From Kribbella sp. NBC_00382 (GTDB lineage: Bacteria > Actinomycetota > Actinomycetes > Propionibacteriales > Kribbellaceae), in contig NZ_CP107954.1 of assembly GCF_036067295.1 (NCBI RefSeq), forward strand, positions 1,550,001 to 1,614,000: a stretch of DNA of 64,000 bases, read 5' to 3'. Position 1 is the first letter of the stretch; each line of letters begins with the position of its first letter. This document shows, piece by piece, positions 46,702-57,040 of the stretch. Under the pieces are notes generated by a model. That model saw only the letters and a program-made list of their open reading frames with translations. It did not search any database and had not been told where the DNA came from. A program made the position numbers and the translations under genes.

Positions 46702-49248
46702 GTGACTGACCCCCAGCAGCCCCCAGCCACTCCCCCGAACGCCCCGATCAGTACCGCCATGCGGCGCGCGCTGAAGCGGGCCGACGACGGCAAGACGCTC
46801 GACCCGGCAGAGGTCGAGGTACTGCTGTCCGCCTCCGGCTCCGCGCTCGAACAGCTGATGTCGACCGCAGCCCGGGTGCGTGACCAAGGACTGGCCGACG
46901 CGGGCCGGAGTGGGATCATCACCTACTCCAAGAAGGTGTTCATCCCGCTGACCCGGTTGTGCCGGGACCGCTGCCACTACTGCACGTTCGCGACCACGCC
47001 CGGCCGCGTGCACTCGCCGTACCTGAGCCCGGACGAGGTGCTGGAGATCGCCCGCCAGGGTGCCGCCCTCGGTTGCAAGGAAGCGCTCTTCACCCTCGGC
47101 GACGCCCCCGAGGATCGGTGGGACGCGGCCAAGAAGTGGCTCGAGGAGGCCGGATACGACAGCACCCTCGACTACGTGCGCGCCATGTCGATCCGCGTGC
47201 TCGAGGAGACCGGCCTGCTGCCGCATCTCAACCCGGGCGTCATGTCGTGGCAGAACCTTCAGCGGCTGAAGCCGGTCGCGCCGAGCATGGGCATGATGCT
47301 CGAGACCACCTCGCGGCGGCTGTTCGAGGAGAAGGGCCAGCCGCACTACGGTTCGCCCGACAAGGACCCGGCGATCCGGCTGCGGGTGCTGGAGGATGCG
47401 GGCCGTTCCAACGTGCCGTTCACCAGCGGGCTGCTGATCGGCATCGGGGAGAACCTCGAGGAGCGGGCCGACTCGATCTTCGCGCTGCGCAAGATCGCCC
47501 GGCAGTACGGCGGGATCCAGGAAGTCATCATCCAGGGCTTCCGGGTGAAGCCGGACACGGCGATGCGCAACGACGCCGACGTACCGCTGGAGGAGTGGCT
47601 CGCCGCGATCGCCGTCACCCGTGTCGTGCTCGGACCGCGGATGCGGGTCCAGGCGCCGCCGAACCTGGTCGACCTGGCCGAGGCGCGGTTGCTGCTCGAT
47701 GCGGGTGTCGACGACTTCGGTGGGGTCTCGCCGTTGACGCCGGATCACGTGAACCCCGAGCGCCCGTGGCCGCAGATCGACGACCTGGCCAAGGTCACCG
47801 CCGACGCCGGTTTCACCTTGCGCGAAAGGCTTACCGCGCACCCGGAGTACCTGCGTGAACCCTGGCTCGACCCGCGCCTGATCTCACACGTCGAGGCTTT
47901 GGTCGACCCCGAGACCGGCCTAGCCAACGAGTCCGCGTTCCCGAAGGGCCTCCCCTGGCAGGAACCCGACGGCGGCTGGGACAGCGTCGGCCGCACTGAC
48001 CTCCACACCGCCATCGACACCGAAGGCCGTCGTACGGAAACGCGCTCGGACTTCGACGCGGCCTACGGCGACTGGGACGTACTCCGCGAAGACGTCAAGA
48101 ACCGGGTAGCACCAGAACGAATTCAAGGTGACGTCAAAGAAGCCCTGGCGGCTGCTGAACGGGATCCGGCGGGGCTTTCCGATGCGCAAGCGTTGACGTT
48201 GATGACGGCAACGGGTCCGGCGCTCGATCAGCTGGCCAAGATCGCCGATGATCTACGCAAGGCAGTCGTCGGCGATGACGTCACCTACGTCGTCAACCGG
48301 AACATCAACTTCACCAACGTCTGTTACACCGGTTGCCGGTTCTGTGCGTTTGCTCAGCGACGGACCGACGCCGACGCCTACTCGCTCTCGATGGACGAGG
48401 TCGCCCAGCGGGCCGAGGAAGCCTGGGTGATCGGTGCGACCGAGGTCTGCATGCAGGGCGGCATCCACCCCGACCTCCCCGGTACGGCGTACGCGGACCT
48501 CGTCCGGGCGATCAAAGAGCGCGTCCCGGAGATGCACGTCCACGCGTACTCCCCGATGGAGATCGTCAACGGCTCGGTCCGTACCGGCCTGTCGATCGAG
48601 GACTTCCTGATCTCCGTCAAGGAGGCCGGCCTGGGCAGCATCCCCGGTACCGCCGCCGAGATCCTCGACGACGACGTGCGCTGGATCCTCACCAAGGGAA
48701 AGTTGCCCACGGCAAGCTGGATCGAGGTGATCACGACGGCGCACAAGGTCGGTCTGCCGTCGAGCTCGACGATGATGTACGGCCACGTCGACGCCCCGCA
48801 CCACTGGGTCCAGCACCTGCGCACGATCGCCGCCGTCCAGGACCAGACCGGCGGCTTCACCGAGTTCGTACTGCTGCCGTTCATCCACACCAACTCGCCG
48901 ATCTACCTGGCCGGCGTGGCCCGCCCCGGCCCGACGTACGACGAGAACCGCGCGGTGCACGCGATGTCGCGGATCATGCTGCACGGCCGGATCGACAACA
49001 TCCAGTGCTCCTGGGTGAAGCTCGGCACCGACGGCTGCGTCGACGTCCTGAACGGCGGCGTCAACGACATCGGCGGCACCCTGATGGAGGAGACCATCAG
49101 CCGGATGGCCGGCTCCAAGCACGGCTCCCGCAAGTCCATCGAAGAGCTCACCCAGATGGCGACGGCCGCCGGACGTCCGGCCCGCCAGCGCACCACGACG
49201 TACGGCGAGGTCCCGCAGACCTCGCACACGGCGCTCGAACTGGCCTGA
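46702..49248 (+). CDS. fbiC: bifunctional FO synthase (CofG/CofH fusion)
   Basis: An 848-residue double radical-SAM enzyme that makes 7,8-didemethyl-8-hydroxy-5-deazariboflavin, the chromophore of coenzyme F420. The CofG half has its Cys-x3-Cys-x2-Cys cluster at C87, C91, C94 (CRDRCHYC) and the CofH half at C541, C545, C548 (CYTGCRFC). Substrate-site segments of both halves ([41 protein letters not shown]) are intact. The start is GTG at 46702. A strong hairpin follows the stop. Presence of fbiC shows the host makes F420. Confidence 0.97.
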   Translation: MTDPQQPPATPPNAPISTAMRRALKRADDGKTLDPAEVEVLLSASGSALEQLMSTAARVRDQGLADAGRSGIITYSKKVFIPLTRLCRDRCHYCTFATTPGRVHSPYLSPDEVLEIARQGAALGCKEALFTLGDAPEDRWDAAKKWLEEAGYDSTLDYVRAMSIRVLEETGLLPHLNPGVMSWQNLQRLKPVAPSMGMMLETTSRRLFEEKGQPHYGSPDKDPAIRLRVLEDAGRSNVPFTSGLLIGIGENLEERADSIFALRKIARQYGGIQEVIIQGFRVKPDTAMRNDADVPLEEWLAAIAVTRVVLGPRMRVQAPPNLVDLAEARLLLDAGVDDFGGVSPLTPDHVNPERPWPQIDDLAKVTADAGFTLRERLTAHPEYLREPWLDPRLISHVEALVDPETGLANESAFPKGLPWQEPDGGWDSVGRTDLHTAIDTEGRRTETRSDFDAAYGDWDVLREDVKNRVAPERIQGDVKEALAAAERDPAGLSDAQALTLMTATGPALDQLAKIADDLRKAVVGDDVTYVVNRNINFTNVCYTGCRFCAFAQRRTDADAYSLSMDEVAQRAEEAWVIGATEVCMQGGIHPDLPGTAYADLVRAIKERVPEMHVHAYSPMEIVNGSVRTGLSIEDFLISVKEAGLGSIPGTAAEILDDDVRWILTKGKLPTASWIEVITTAHKVGLPSSSTMMYGHVDAPHHWVQHLRTIAAVQDQTGGFTEFVLLPFIHTNSPIYLAGVARPGPTYDENRAVHAMSRIMLHGRIDNIQCSWVKLGTDGCVDVLNGGVNDIGGTLMEETISRMAGSKHGSRKSIEELTQMATAAGRPARQRTTTYGEVPQTSHTALELA

Positions 49249-49260
49249 AAAACAAGCGTT

Positions 49261-49307
49261 TCCCGAAGTACTGGTCCCCAGATTCACAACCAGTACTTCG
49301 GGAAAAA
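49261..49307 (+). terminator. fbiC terminator
   Basis: A 17-bp perfect stem (TTTCCCGAAGTACTGGT at 49261-49277 with its complement at 49291-49307) and a 13-base loop, followed by an A-rich AAAAGAAA. It starts 13 bp after the fbiC stop. The CCGAAGTAC core is shared with the ThuA gene terminator at 26501. Confidence 0.85.
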
Positions 49308-49309
49308 GA

Positions 49310-49724
49310 AACGCCGACCGTGTCGGGCGTCGGTCACCACCTCACTGGCGACCGGCGCCCCGGCGACACGGCCGGCGTCCTGCTTTGCCCCGAGAGGGCG
49401 GTTCGGCCCGAAGGAGGGAGGAACCGCGGACTCATTCCGTGACCGGCAGGGGAGGTACAGTCCGGTCGCGGACGGGAGTCGCGGTGCCACCTGGAGCCTT
49501 TTCGTCAGCGACCCGTCCGTCGCCGACAACTGAACGTTGTCACGGGGTAGCAGACCGCCGCCATGAGCACGGTCAAACATTTGCATTGATCTAGCGCAGG
49601 GCGACGCTGCGTATATACGGCGTCGCTTTCCGTACCCGTCAGTAGACAAGTTGCCTACCGCAACAACAATCCAGCGCTCAACCACCCCGACCGGTCTGGT
49701 CCGGTTAGGGGGTCGAGGCAACGA
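49310..49724. other. intergenic region after fbiC, structured; T-box-like element on minus strand
   Basis: No convincing gene is seen in these 415 bp. On the minus strand 49480-49491 reads GGTGGCACCGCG, matching the T-box core GGTGGNACCGCG, and a CGTCC lies 7-12 bp further 3'. But the flanking AGGG/CCCT pairing of real T-boxes is weak and no leftward gene follows, so this may be chance. Open frames here lack coding-like features. Confidence 0.3.
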
Positions 49725-50342
49725 TCAGTACGGGTAGGTGTCGTCCCGGCGGGTCGGGTCCAGGTCCCAGAGGGAGAACTGGACGACCTTGTGCGACTCC
49801 TCGCCACCGGCCGGGGTGAGGCCGACGGTGTCGTAGTCCTTGGAGCCGAGGCCGTCGAGGTAGCCGAGCAGCTCGAAGGCCGACCGGGCGTCCTCGATGT
49901 CGTCGATCACCTCGTCGTTCTGGGCCTCGTCCGCGCGGCTGCGGACGTAGGCGACGAACGCCTCGGGATCGGTCACCACGAAGTCGTACCGGGCCTGGTA
50001 GCTGAGCCGGATCCCGTTCTCCGGGACGATCGCCTCGTCCAGGTCGTCCAGGTCGCCGCGCTCGACCATCTCGCGGTAGTCGTCGGGGTCGTCGAAGTCG
50101 TCCGGACCCAGCGGCAGGTCGTCCAGCTCGTCGGGGTCGTACGAGTCGATGCCGAGGAAGATGTCTCCCCAGCCGCGCTCGTGCACCGCGTCGGCGAGGA
50201 CCCGGGCCTGGACCCGGACGTTCTCGATCGCCGTGGTGGCCCGCAGATCGTGCAGGTCCAGGGCGTCGGCTTGCTCCAGCAGCACCTTCGCCAGTTCGCG
50301 GGCGGCCTCGGCGGCCGATGCGGGCTCAATCGGCTCACTCAT
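49725..50342 (-). CDS. acidic hypothetical protein
   Basis: A 205-residue protein I do not recognise. It has a long acidic central stretch of Asp/Glu with Pro and Gly (DELDDLPLGPDDFDDPDDYREM region, near residues 70-95) and many D residues elsewhere. No signal peptide or membrane helix is visible. It begins ATG 50342, overlapping the stop of the acyl-CoA oxidase-like gene by 8 bp, so the two are coupled. A stress or enzyme-partner role is possible but nothing shows it. Confidence 0.65.
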   Translation of the reverse strand: MSEPIEPASAAEAARELAKVLLEQADALDLHDLRATTAIENVRVQARVLADAVHERGWGDIFLGIDSYDPDELDDLPLGPDDFDDPDDYREMVERGDLDDLDEAIVPENGIRLSYQARYDFVVTDPEAFVAYVRSRADEAQNDEVIDDIEDARSAFELLGYLDGLGSKDYDTVGLTPAGGEESHKVVQFSLWDLDPTRRDDTYPY

Positions 50343-52263
50343 GCTGAGACGGTACAACCATGGGCACATCCACCGCCGCGCCCGGTACGCCGAACGCGTC
50401 CACCAGCTCCCCGGCGTACGGGCGAACAGCCGCGCAAAGCTCGTTCACCAGGGCCGTGATCGCCTTCGACCGGCCGCCCGACAACCGCCCGTGCTCGATG
50501 TACCAGGCCCGCTCCGCCTCGATCGTCACGAGCGCGTGCAGGTCGTAGAGATCGCGCAGCCGCTCCCGCGGAGTACCTTCCGGCGCAGCCTGTACTGCGG
50601 CCAGGAACGCCTCCGACACCACCCGCTCCACATGCGCCCGGCCGGCCGCGATGACGTGATCCTGGCACCGGTTGAACACCTCGAACGCCTCGACTCCATC
50701 ATCGATCCCGCGCTTGAGCCGTCGAGCCACCCCCGCCAGCATGTGCTCCTCCCGGAAGCGCAGCATGCCGGAGTGGTACGCGTCGTCCCGCAACCCGGCA
50801 TCCGGGTCGGCCGAGTCGTTGCGGTTCGGCACCACGTCGCGCAGGCGCTCGATCAGCGTCCGCAGCGCCGTCTTCTCCACCGCGATCTCGACCGCCTGCG
50901 CCGCGATGAACCGGGCCGTCCCGAGCGGGTCGAGCTTGCCGAACGACTCCCGGTAGTTGGTCAGCAGCCCCTTCGCGACGAGCTGCAGCAACACCGTGTT
51001 GTCGCCTTCGAAGGTGGTGAAGACGTCGGTGTCCGCCTTCAGGGTTGCCAGACGGTTCTCCGCCAGGTACCCGGCCCCTCCACACGCCTCGCGGCACATC
51101 TGGATGGTCTCGGTCGCATGCCAGGTCCCCAGCGCCTTCGTACCGGCCGCCTGCGCTTCCAATGCGCGCTGGTCATGGTCGTTCTTTTCACCGTCGCCAC
51201 CGAACAGGCGGACGAACTCCTCCACCAGCTCGGCTTGGGCGAAGTGGAGCGCATACGTCCGGGCGAGTAGCGGCAGGAGCCGGCGCTGATGCATGCGGTA
51301 GTCGAGCAGCAGAGCCTCGTCCGCGCTGCCGGGGGCGCCGAACTGGCGGCGGCGATCGGCGTACCGGATGGCGATGGTCAGGGCGACCTTGCTTGCGTTG
51401 ATCGCGGCGCCGCCGACCGAGACTCGGCCCTGGACGAGAGTGCCGAGCATGGTGAAGAAGCGGCGGTCCGGGTTCTCGATCTCGCTGGAGTAGTTGCCTT
51501 CCGCATCGACCTGCGCGTAGCGGTCGAGCAGCGCGGTCCGCGGGACCCGGACCTGGTCGAAGACGATTCGGCCGTTGTCGACGCCGTTCAGGCCGAGCTT
51601 GGCACCACAGTCGGAGAGCGTGACGCCGGGCAGCGGGTCGCCGTCCTTTGTACGGATCGGGACGAGCAGGCAGTGCACGCCGTGCGTCTCGCCGCCGACC
51701 ACGAGTTGCGCGAAGACGGCGGCCATCCGGCCGTGGCGGGCCGCGTTGCCGATGTAGTCCTTGCGCGCGGCGGCGGTCGGGGTGTGGATGACGAATTCCT
51801 CGGTCGCGGGGTCGTACGTCGCCGTAGTACCGAGTGCTTGGACGTTGGAGCCGTGACCGGTCTCGGTCATCGCGAAGCAGCCGAGCAGGCGGCCCTCGAT
51901 CGCGTCGGTGAGGTACTCGTCGTGGTGCCGGGTCGTGCCGAGGTGCAGGATCGCGCCCGCGAACAGACCGAACTGCACACCTGCCTTCACCATCAGCGAC
52001 AGGTCGCCGAACGCGAGCGTCTCGAACCCGGCGATGAAGCCGCCCAGATCGCCCTGCCCGCCGAACTCCTTCGGGAAGCCGCGGCCGGTGTGCCCCTCGG
52101 CGGTGATCTGCTGCATCACCGCTAGCACTTTGTCCCGGTACTCCGACCGGCTCAGCTCGAGTCCAGCGTCCAGCAGTTCGGCGTTCGCCGCCAGCCCGTC
52201 GCGGACCAGATCCCTTGCCGCTTTGTGCGGCCCGTCCAGATATTCGCGCAGCCCCGTGCTCAT
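50335..52263 (-). CDS. acyl-CoA oxidase-like acyl-CoA dehydrogenase
   Basis: A 642-residue flavoenzyme, longer than typical acyl-CoA dehydrogenases (~390) and close in size to acyl-CoA oxidases, with an extra C-terminal domain. FAMTETGHGSNVQALGTTATYDP is the FAD/substrate loop, and REACGGAGYL holds the active-site region. It would oxidise acyl-CoA to the enoyl-CoA in beta-oxidation. Such long forms are common in actinobacteria. It is divergent from the molybdate regulator and followed with 8 bp overlap by an acidic protein gene. Confidence 0.9.
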   Translation of the reverse strand: MSTGLREYLDGPHKAARDLVRDGLAANAELLDAGLELSRSEYRDKVLAVMQQITAEGHTGRGFPKEFGGQGDLGGFIAGFETLAFGDLSLMVKAGVQFGLFAGAILHLGTTRHHDEYLTDAIEGRLLGCFAMTETGHGSNVQALGTTATYDPATEEFVIHTPTAAARKDYIGNAARHGRMAAVFAQLVVGGETHGVHCLLVPIRTKDGDPLPGVTLSDCGAKLGLNGVDNGRIVFDQVRVPRTALLDRYAQVDAEGNYSSEIENPDRRFFTMLGTLVQGRVSVGGAAINASKVALTIAIRYADRRRQFGAPGSADEALLLDYRMHQRRLLPLLARTYALHFAQAELVEEFVRLFGGDGEKNDHDQRALEAQAAGTKALGTWHATETIQMCREACGGAGYLAENRLATLKADTDVFTTFEGDNTVLLQLVAKGLLTNYRESFGKLDPLGTARFIAAQAVEIAVEKTALRTLIERLRDVVPNRNDSADPDAGLRDDAYHSGMLRFREEHMLAGVARRLKRGIDDGVEAFEVFNRCQDHVIAAGRAHVERVVSEAFLAAVQAAPEGTPRERLRDLYDLHALVTIEAERAWYIEHGRLSGGRSKAITALVNELCAAVRPYAGELVDAFGVPGAAVDVPMVVPSQHE

Positions 52264-52374
52264 GGTGACAACCTAATCCGCGGGCTCAGCGGGCGCTGTG
52301 ACGACGCTCGCGTTCGTGGCCGGTAACCGAAAATGGCATACAGAATGCGCAAATGCGGCGATAAGATGCCGTTC

Positions 52375-52770
52375 ATGCCGAATTTGCGGATCAGTGAGGC
52401 TGCTGCGCTGCTCGGAGTCAGTGATGACACCGTGCGCCGGTGGGTCGACCAGGGGCGGTTGCCGGCCGTTCAGGACGGTGGCCGGATGGCCGTCGAGGGT
52501 GCGGCGCTGGCCGCCTTCGCGCAGGAGCTGGCGGAGTCGCCCGAGCCGGGTGCCACCACGGCCGCGTCGGCCCGCAACCGCATGCGCGGCATCGTCACGC
52601 GCGTCGTCAAGGACGGCGTGATGGCTCAGGTGGAGCTGCAGGCCGGCCCGTTCCGGGTCGTGTCGCTGATGAGCCGGGAAGCGGCGGACGAGCTCGGCCT
52701 GGAGCCGGGCGTGATCGCTGTCGCGTCCATCAAATCCACCCATGTCGTCGTCGAGATCCCGGAGGCCTGA
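52375..52770 (+). CDS. molybdenum-responsive regulator: excisionase-type HTH with Mop/TOBE domain
   Basis: About 131 residues in two parts. The N-terminal ISEAAALLGVSDDTVRRWVDQGRLPAVQDGG is a MerR/excisionase-type helix-turn-helix. The C-terminal RNRMRGIVTRVVKDGVMAQVELQAG ... AADELGLEPGVIAVASIKSTHVVVE is a Mop/TOBE molybdate-binding domain. It sits directly before modA, with its TGA overlapping modA's ATG, and probably senses molybdate to repress the mod genes. ATG at 52375 precedes the HTH; ATG at 52366 and 52333 are alternatives. Confidence 0.86.
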   Translation: MPNLRISEAAALLGVSDDTVRRWVDQGRLPAVQDGGRMAVEGAALAAFAQELAESPEPGATTAASARNRMRGIVTRVVKDGVMAQVELQAGPFRVVSLMSREAADELGLEPGVIAVASIKSTHVVVEIPEA

Positions 52771-53555
52771 TGTTCCGCCGCACCCTTGCAACCGCCGTCA
52801 CTGCCGTTGCTGCCCTGACCTTGGTGAGCTGCGGGGACGACACCCCGGCGGCCTCGTCCCCGAGCAGCAGCTCCAGCAGTACTGCGAGCCTCTCGGGCAC
52901 GATCAACGTATTCGCGGCGGCATCGCTGACCGGGACCTTCACCCAGCTCGGCAAGGACTTCGAGGCCGCGCACCCCGGCGTCAAGGTGGTCTTCAACTTC
53001 GCCGGCAGCTCCGCGCTCGCCGAGCAGATCAACCAGGGCGCGCCCGCTGACGTCTTCGCCTCGGCCGCCCCGAAGAACATGGACCAGGTGACCGACAAGG
53101 GCACCCCGACCACGTTCGTCAAGAACGAGCTGGAGATCGCCGTCCCCAAGGGCAACCCCGGCAAGATCACCGGCCTTAAGGACTTCACCGACAAGAACCG
53201 CAAGATCGCCCTCTGCGCCGTCGAGGTCCCCTGCGGCGCCGCCGCCGACAAGGTCTTCAAGGCAGCCGGCCTCACTCCCCAGCCCGACACCTTGGAGAAG
53301 GACGTCAAGGCAGCCCTCACCAAGGTCAGCCTGGACGAGGTAGACGCCGCCCTCGTCTACAAGACGGATGTCCTCGCCGCCAAGGACAAGGTAGAAGGCA
53401 TCGAATTCCCCGAGGCGTCCAAGGCGATCAACGAATACCCCATCGCCACCCTCACCAACTCCAAGACTCCCGACACCGCCAAGGCCTTCGTCGACTACGT
53501 CCTCTCCCCAGCCGGCACCAAGCTCCTAACCGCCGCCGGCTTCGAAGCCCCTTAA
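52770..53555 (+). CDS. modA: molybdate ABC transporter substrate-binding lipoprotein
   Basis: A 261-residue lipoprotein. The signal peptide ends in a lipobox (LTLVSC), followed by a Ser-rich linker and the ModA fold: INVFAAASLTGTFTQLGKDFE, NFAGSSALAEQINQGAPADVFASA, and a later YPIATLTNSKTPDTAKAFVDY. The ATG overlaps the regulator stop by 1 base. It binds molybdate outside the membrane and hands it to ModB. The next gene, modB, lies 330 bp downstream beyond a palindromic, G-rich insert. Confidence 0.95.
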   Translation: MFRRTLATAVTAVAALTLVSCGDDTPAASSPSSSSSSTASLSGTINVFAAASLTGTFTQLGKDFEAAHPGVKVVFNFAGSSALAEQINQGAPADVFASAAPKNMDQVTDKGTPTTFVKNELEIAVPKGNPGKITGLKDFTDKNRKIALCAVEVPCGAAADKVFKAAGLTPQPDTLEKDVKAALTKVSLDEVDAALVYKTDVLAAKDKVEGIEFPEASKAINEYPIATLTNSKTPDTAKAFVDYVLSPAGTKLLTAAGFEAP

Positions 53556-53559
53556 CCAA

Positions 53560-53651
53560 CCCCGCCCCACACCCGGCCCGAGACCACGGTGCCCCTCCAC
53601 CCCGCCCCCGCCCCACACCCGGCCCGAGGCCCGTGCCCCCCTCCACCTCGT
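53560..53651 (+). repeat. 46-bp direct repeat, C-rich
   Basis: A 23-bp unit at 53560-53582 recurs exactly at 53606-53628, and the bases between each copy and the next (53583-53605 and 53629-53651) are similar, giving a period of 46 bp. The strand is very C-rich. It sits between modA and the nested inverted repeat. Confidence 0.8.
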
Positions 53652-53749
53652 CCCCATCTCAGGGGTTAACCCCCCACGTTGTGGGTTGCCACCCCATTTT
53701 CGCGGGTGGCAACCCACGATTTCGGGGGTTAACCCCCGAAATGGGGACG
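53649..53749. repeat. nested inverted-repeat element between modA and modB
   Basis: Outer arms CGTCCCCAT (53649-53657) and ATGGGGACG (53741-53749). Inside are GGGGTTAACCCC (53662-53673, self-palindromic), a 14-bp stem GTGGGTTGCCACCC (53681-53694) with GGGTGGCAACCCAC (53704-53717), and a perfect 24-bp palindrome at 53719-53742. The whole could fold as a multi-arm cruciform about 100 bp long. It has terminal inverted repeats like a small mobile element, but no flanking duplication was confirmed. Confidence 0.8.
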
Positions 53750-53768
53750 GGGTGGGTGGGCCGGGGGG
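53749..53768 (+). other. G-quadruplex-forming motif
   Basis: Four G-runs of 3 or more with loops of 1-2 bases (GGGG-T-GGG-T-GGG-CC-GGGGGG) on the plus strand right after the nested inverted repeat. This meets the standard G3+N1-7 rule. More G-runs follow to 53820. In the 5' region of modB mRNA such a structure could affect translation. Confidence 0.6.
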
Positions 53769-53885
53769 CGCGGAGGGATGGGTCGTGGGGTCTACCGAGG
53801 GGTGGGTTCGTGGGGGGCTCCACTCTCCTGGCGACTGGTCTGCGTGGAGCGCGGGGCGGCGGGTTCTGGGAGGTGAGGTGAGATC

Positions 53886-54697
53886 TTGGGTGGCGTGAAG
53901 AGGCGGCGGCAGCGGGTTGGTGGGCGGTTGCCTGCTGTGTTGCTGCTGCCTGCGCTGCTCGGGTTGGCCTTTCTCCTAGTACCGCTGGTTGGACTACTGG
54001 CTCAGGCGCCTTGGTCGACGTTGCCGGAGCGGTTGTTCAGTGCTGCGGTTGGGGAGGCGCTGAAGCTTTCGTTGATCTGCGCGACGAGTGCGACGGTGAT
54101 CTGTTTGGTTTTTGGGGTGCCCCTGGCTTGGTTGCTTGCGCGGGCGGAGCTTCCTGGGCGGGGGATCATCCGGGCGTTGGTGACTGTGCCGTTGGTGTTG
54201 CCGCCGGTGGTTGGTGGGGTGGCGTTGCTGCTGGTGCTCGGGCGGCGCGGGCTGGTGGGTGAGCGGCTGGATCTGTGGTTCGGGTTCACGTTGCCGTTCA
54301 CGACCGCCGGGGTGATCGTCGCCGAGGCGTTCGTGGCGATGCCGTTTCTGGTCATCTCGGTGGAGGGCGCGTTGCGAGCCGCCGATCCGCGGTACGAGGA
54401 AGCGGCGGCCACGTTGGGCGCCAGTCGGTGGCTGACGTTCAGGAGGGTCACGTTGCCGTCGATCGCGCCGGGCATCGTGGCGGGTGCGGTGCTGTGCTGG
54501 GCCCGTGCCCTCGGTGAGTTCGGCGCGACGATCACCTTCGCCGGCAACCTCCCCGGCCGTACGACGACGATGCCCCTCGCCGTCTACCTCGCATTGGAGT
54601 CCGACCCCGACGTCGCCGTAGTACTCAGCATCGTGCTCCTGGCGGTCTCGGTCGTCGTACTGGCCTGCCTGCGCGAGCGTTGGATCAGTGGTCTCCG

Positions 54698-54701
<4 letters not shown>
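53886..54701 (+). CDS. modB: molybdate ABC transporter permease
   Basis: A 271-residue membrane protein with five or six helices. The EAA loop contacting the ATPase is YEEAAATLGASRWLTFRRVTLPSIAPGIVAG, and EFGATITFAGNLPGRT is the family motif. TTG at 53886 is chosen since a ribosome site (GGAGGTGAGGTGAG) lies 5-8 bp before it; GTG at 53895 is an alternative. Codon use in the first 400 bp is G-rich with many TTG and GTT/GGT codons, unlike modC. It overlaps modC by 4 bases. Confidence 0.94.
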
Positions 54702-55762
<1,061 letters not shown>

Positions 55763-55832
55763 GTTCATCTGTCGGTTGCCTGGTGCAACATTCGGGAGGG
55801 CGGATACTGGGTGGGACCGCTGGATCCACCCG

Positions 55833-56801
55833 ATGGGAGAAGCCGTGGCCGAGCCGAGTACCGACTGGCGTGAAGTGATCGACCCCGGGGAGGCCGCGCG
55901 GCACGAGGCGCAGGGCAAGGCCTTCGCCGAGATGCAGGGGCGGAAGGACGAGAAGTTCGGGACCGGCCGGGCGCTGCACCGCAAACAGCTCGCGGCCATG
56001 CGGGCGACGCTGGAGGTACCGGGCGATCTGCCCGCGCACGCCAAGCAGGGCATCTTCTCCATCCAGAACAAGTACGACACCTGGCTCCGGCTCTCCAACG
56101 GCGGCTTCAACCGGGCACCGGACAGTACTCCGGACATCCGCGGCTTCTCCATCAAGGTGCTCGGCGTCTCCGGCAAGGGCGCGCTCGGCGGCGAGGCGAC
56201 CTCGCAGGACTTCGCGCTGATCAACCACGAACGGTTCAGCTCGCCGACCAGCGAGGACTTCACCACAGTCGTCACCACCGGCGGCAGTACCCCGGGCAAG
56301 CTCCTGCTGCGGGTGCTCAAGAACCCCGGAATGATCCCCCAGCTGAAACTCGTCCAGACCGCGCTGAAAGAGCCCTTCAGCGGTTTCGCCACGAACGACT
56401 TCTTCAGCGCCGCCCCGGTCTCCTTCGGCCCGTACGCCGTCCGGGTGAAGCTGGCCGCTGCGTCCGACCAGGTCAACGCTCAAGCGAGTGAGGACTGGGC
56501 CGCCGACCTCTACCAGCGGCTCGACCAGGGGCCGCTGAGCTACGACTTCCAGGTGCAGTTCTTCACCGACGAGCAGCACACCCCGATCGAGGACGCCTCG
56601 AAGGTCTGGGACGCGCCGTACCTGACCGTCGGCAAGCTGACGATCTTCCGGCAGCACCCCGACCCGGACTTCGGCGCGGAGGTCGAGTCGGCCAAGTTCG
56701 ACCCCTGGAACGCACTCGTCGAGCACCGCCCGCTGGGCGAGGTGATGCGCGCCCGAAAGGTCGCCTACTTCGCCAGCCAGCAGCACCGGTCGGCCGAGTA
56801 A
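55833..56801 (+). CDS. small haem catalase-like protein
   Basis: About 322 residues with similarity to the short catalase-like family: RALHRKQLAAMRATLEV, then IFSIQNKYDTWLRLSNGGFNRAPD, PDIRGFSIKVLGVSG, TSQDFALINHERF and FVTDEQHTPIEDASKVWDAPY-like segments. This family (SrpA/allene-oxide-synthase-like) keeps the haem fold, but no N-terminal VVHARG active-site His motif is evident. A GTG at 55845 with GGGAG 5 bp upstream is an equally plausible start. It stands alone between modC and the lanthipeptide locus, reading the same way; role unknown. Confidence 0.75.
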   Translation: MGEAVAEPSTDWREVIDPGEAARHEAQGKAFAEMQGRKDEKFGTGRALHRKQLAAMRATLEVPGDLPAHAKQGIFSIQNKYDTWLRLSNGGFNRAPDSTPDIRGFSIKVLGVSGKGALGGEATSQDFALINHERFSSPTSEDFTTVVTTGGSTPGKLLLRVLKNPGMIPQLKLVQTALKEPFSGFATNDFFSAAPVSFGPYAVRVKLAAASDQVNAQASEDWAADLYQRLDQGPLSYDFQVQFFTDEQHTPIEDASKVWDAPYLTVGKLTIFRQHPDPDFGAEVESAKFDPWNALVEHRPLGEVMRARKVAYFASQQHRSAE

Positions 56802-56837
56802 GACCTCGCACGAGGAAAGTCGCGACAAGTTACGCCC

Positions 56838-56908
56838 TGTTACGTCACCGCCACTGAATGGCATCATGTAACAGCGTTTTCACCGCTCAAAGTGATCGCG
56901 ACGTAACA
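56838..56908. promoter_or_regulatory. regulatory region upstream of lanthipeptide genes
   Basis: TGTTACGTC (56838-56846) is matched by GACGTAACA (56900-56908), perfect 9-bp arms 53 bp apart. GTTACG also occurs at 56829-56834 and ATGTAACAG at 56867-56875. The 238-bp gap before the lanKC start also holds AT-richer stretches and is the most likely promoter region for the locus. Confidence 0.5.
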
Positions 56909-57040
56909 AAGAGTGGTTACTTACCCACTCGTAGGGTGTGAGTTCTTCACGGTCTAGTCGTGACGTCATGCACTACGCCAGCCCTCCTCCCGTTGCCCAA
57001 GATGTGCCGGGCACACCAACGAGAGGGGGGATGAATCGTC

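Noticed and set aside
46702..49248. fbiC as two separate genes cofG and cofH
   Set aside because: One continuous frame of 848 codons includes both radical-SAM domains, as is normal in actinobacteria.
49284..49721. 145-codon minus-strand frame after fbiC
   Set aside because: It ends inside the fbiC terminator and has no conserved features or ribosome site; it is probably not a gene.
53560..53651. CRISPR array
   Set aside because: Only two copies, C-rich and with similar rather than unique spacers; no cas genes are visible.
53526..53898. Short Gly/Trp-rich frames on both strands between modA and modB
   Set aside because: They repeat similar peptides only because the DNA is an inverted repeat; composition is not coding-like.
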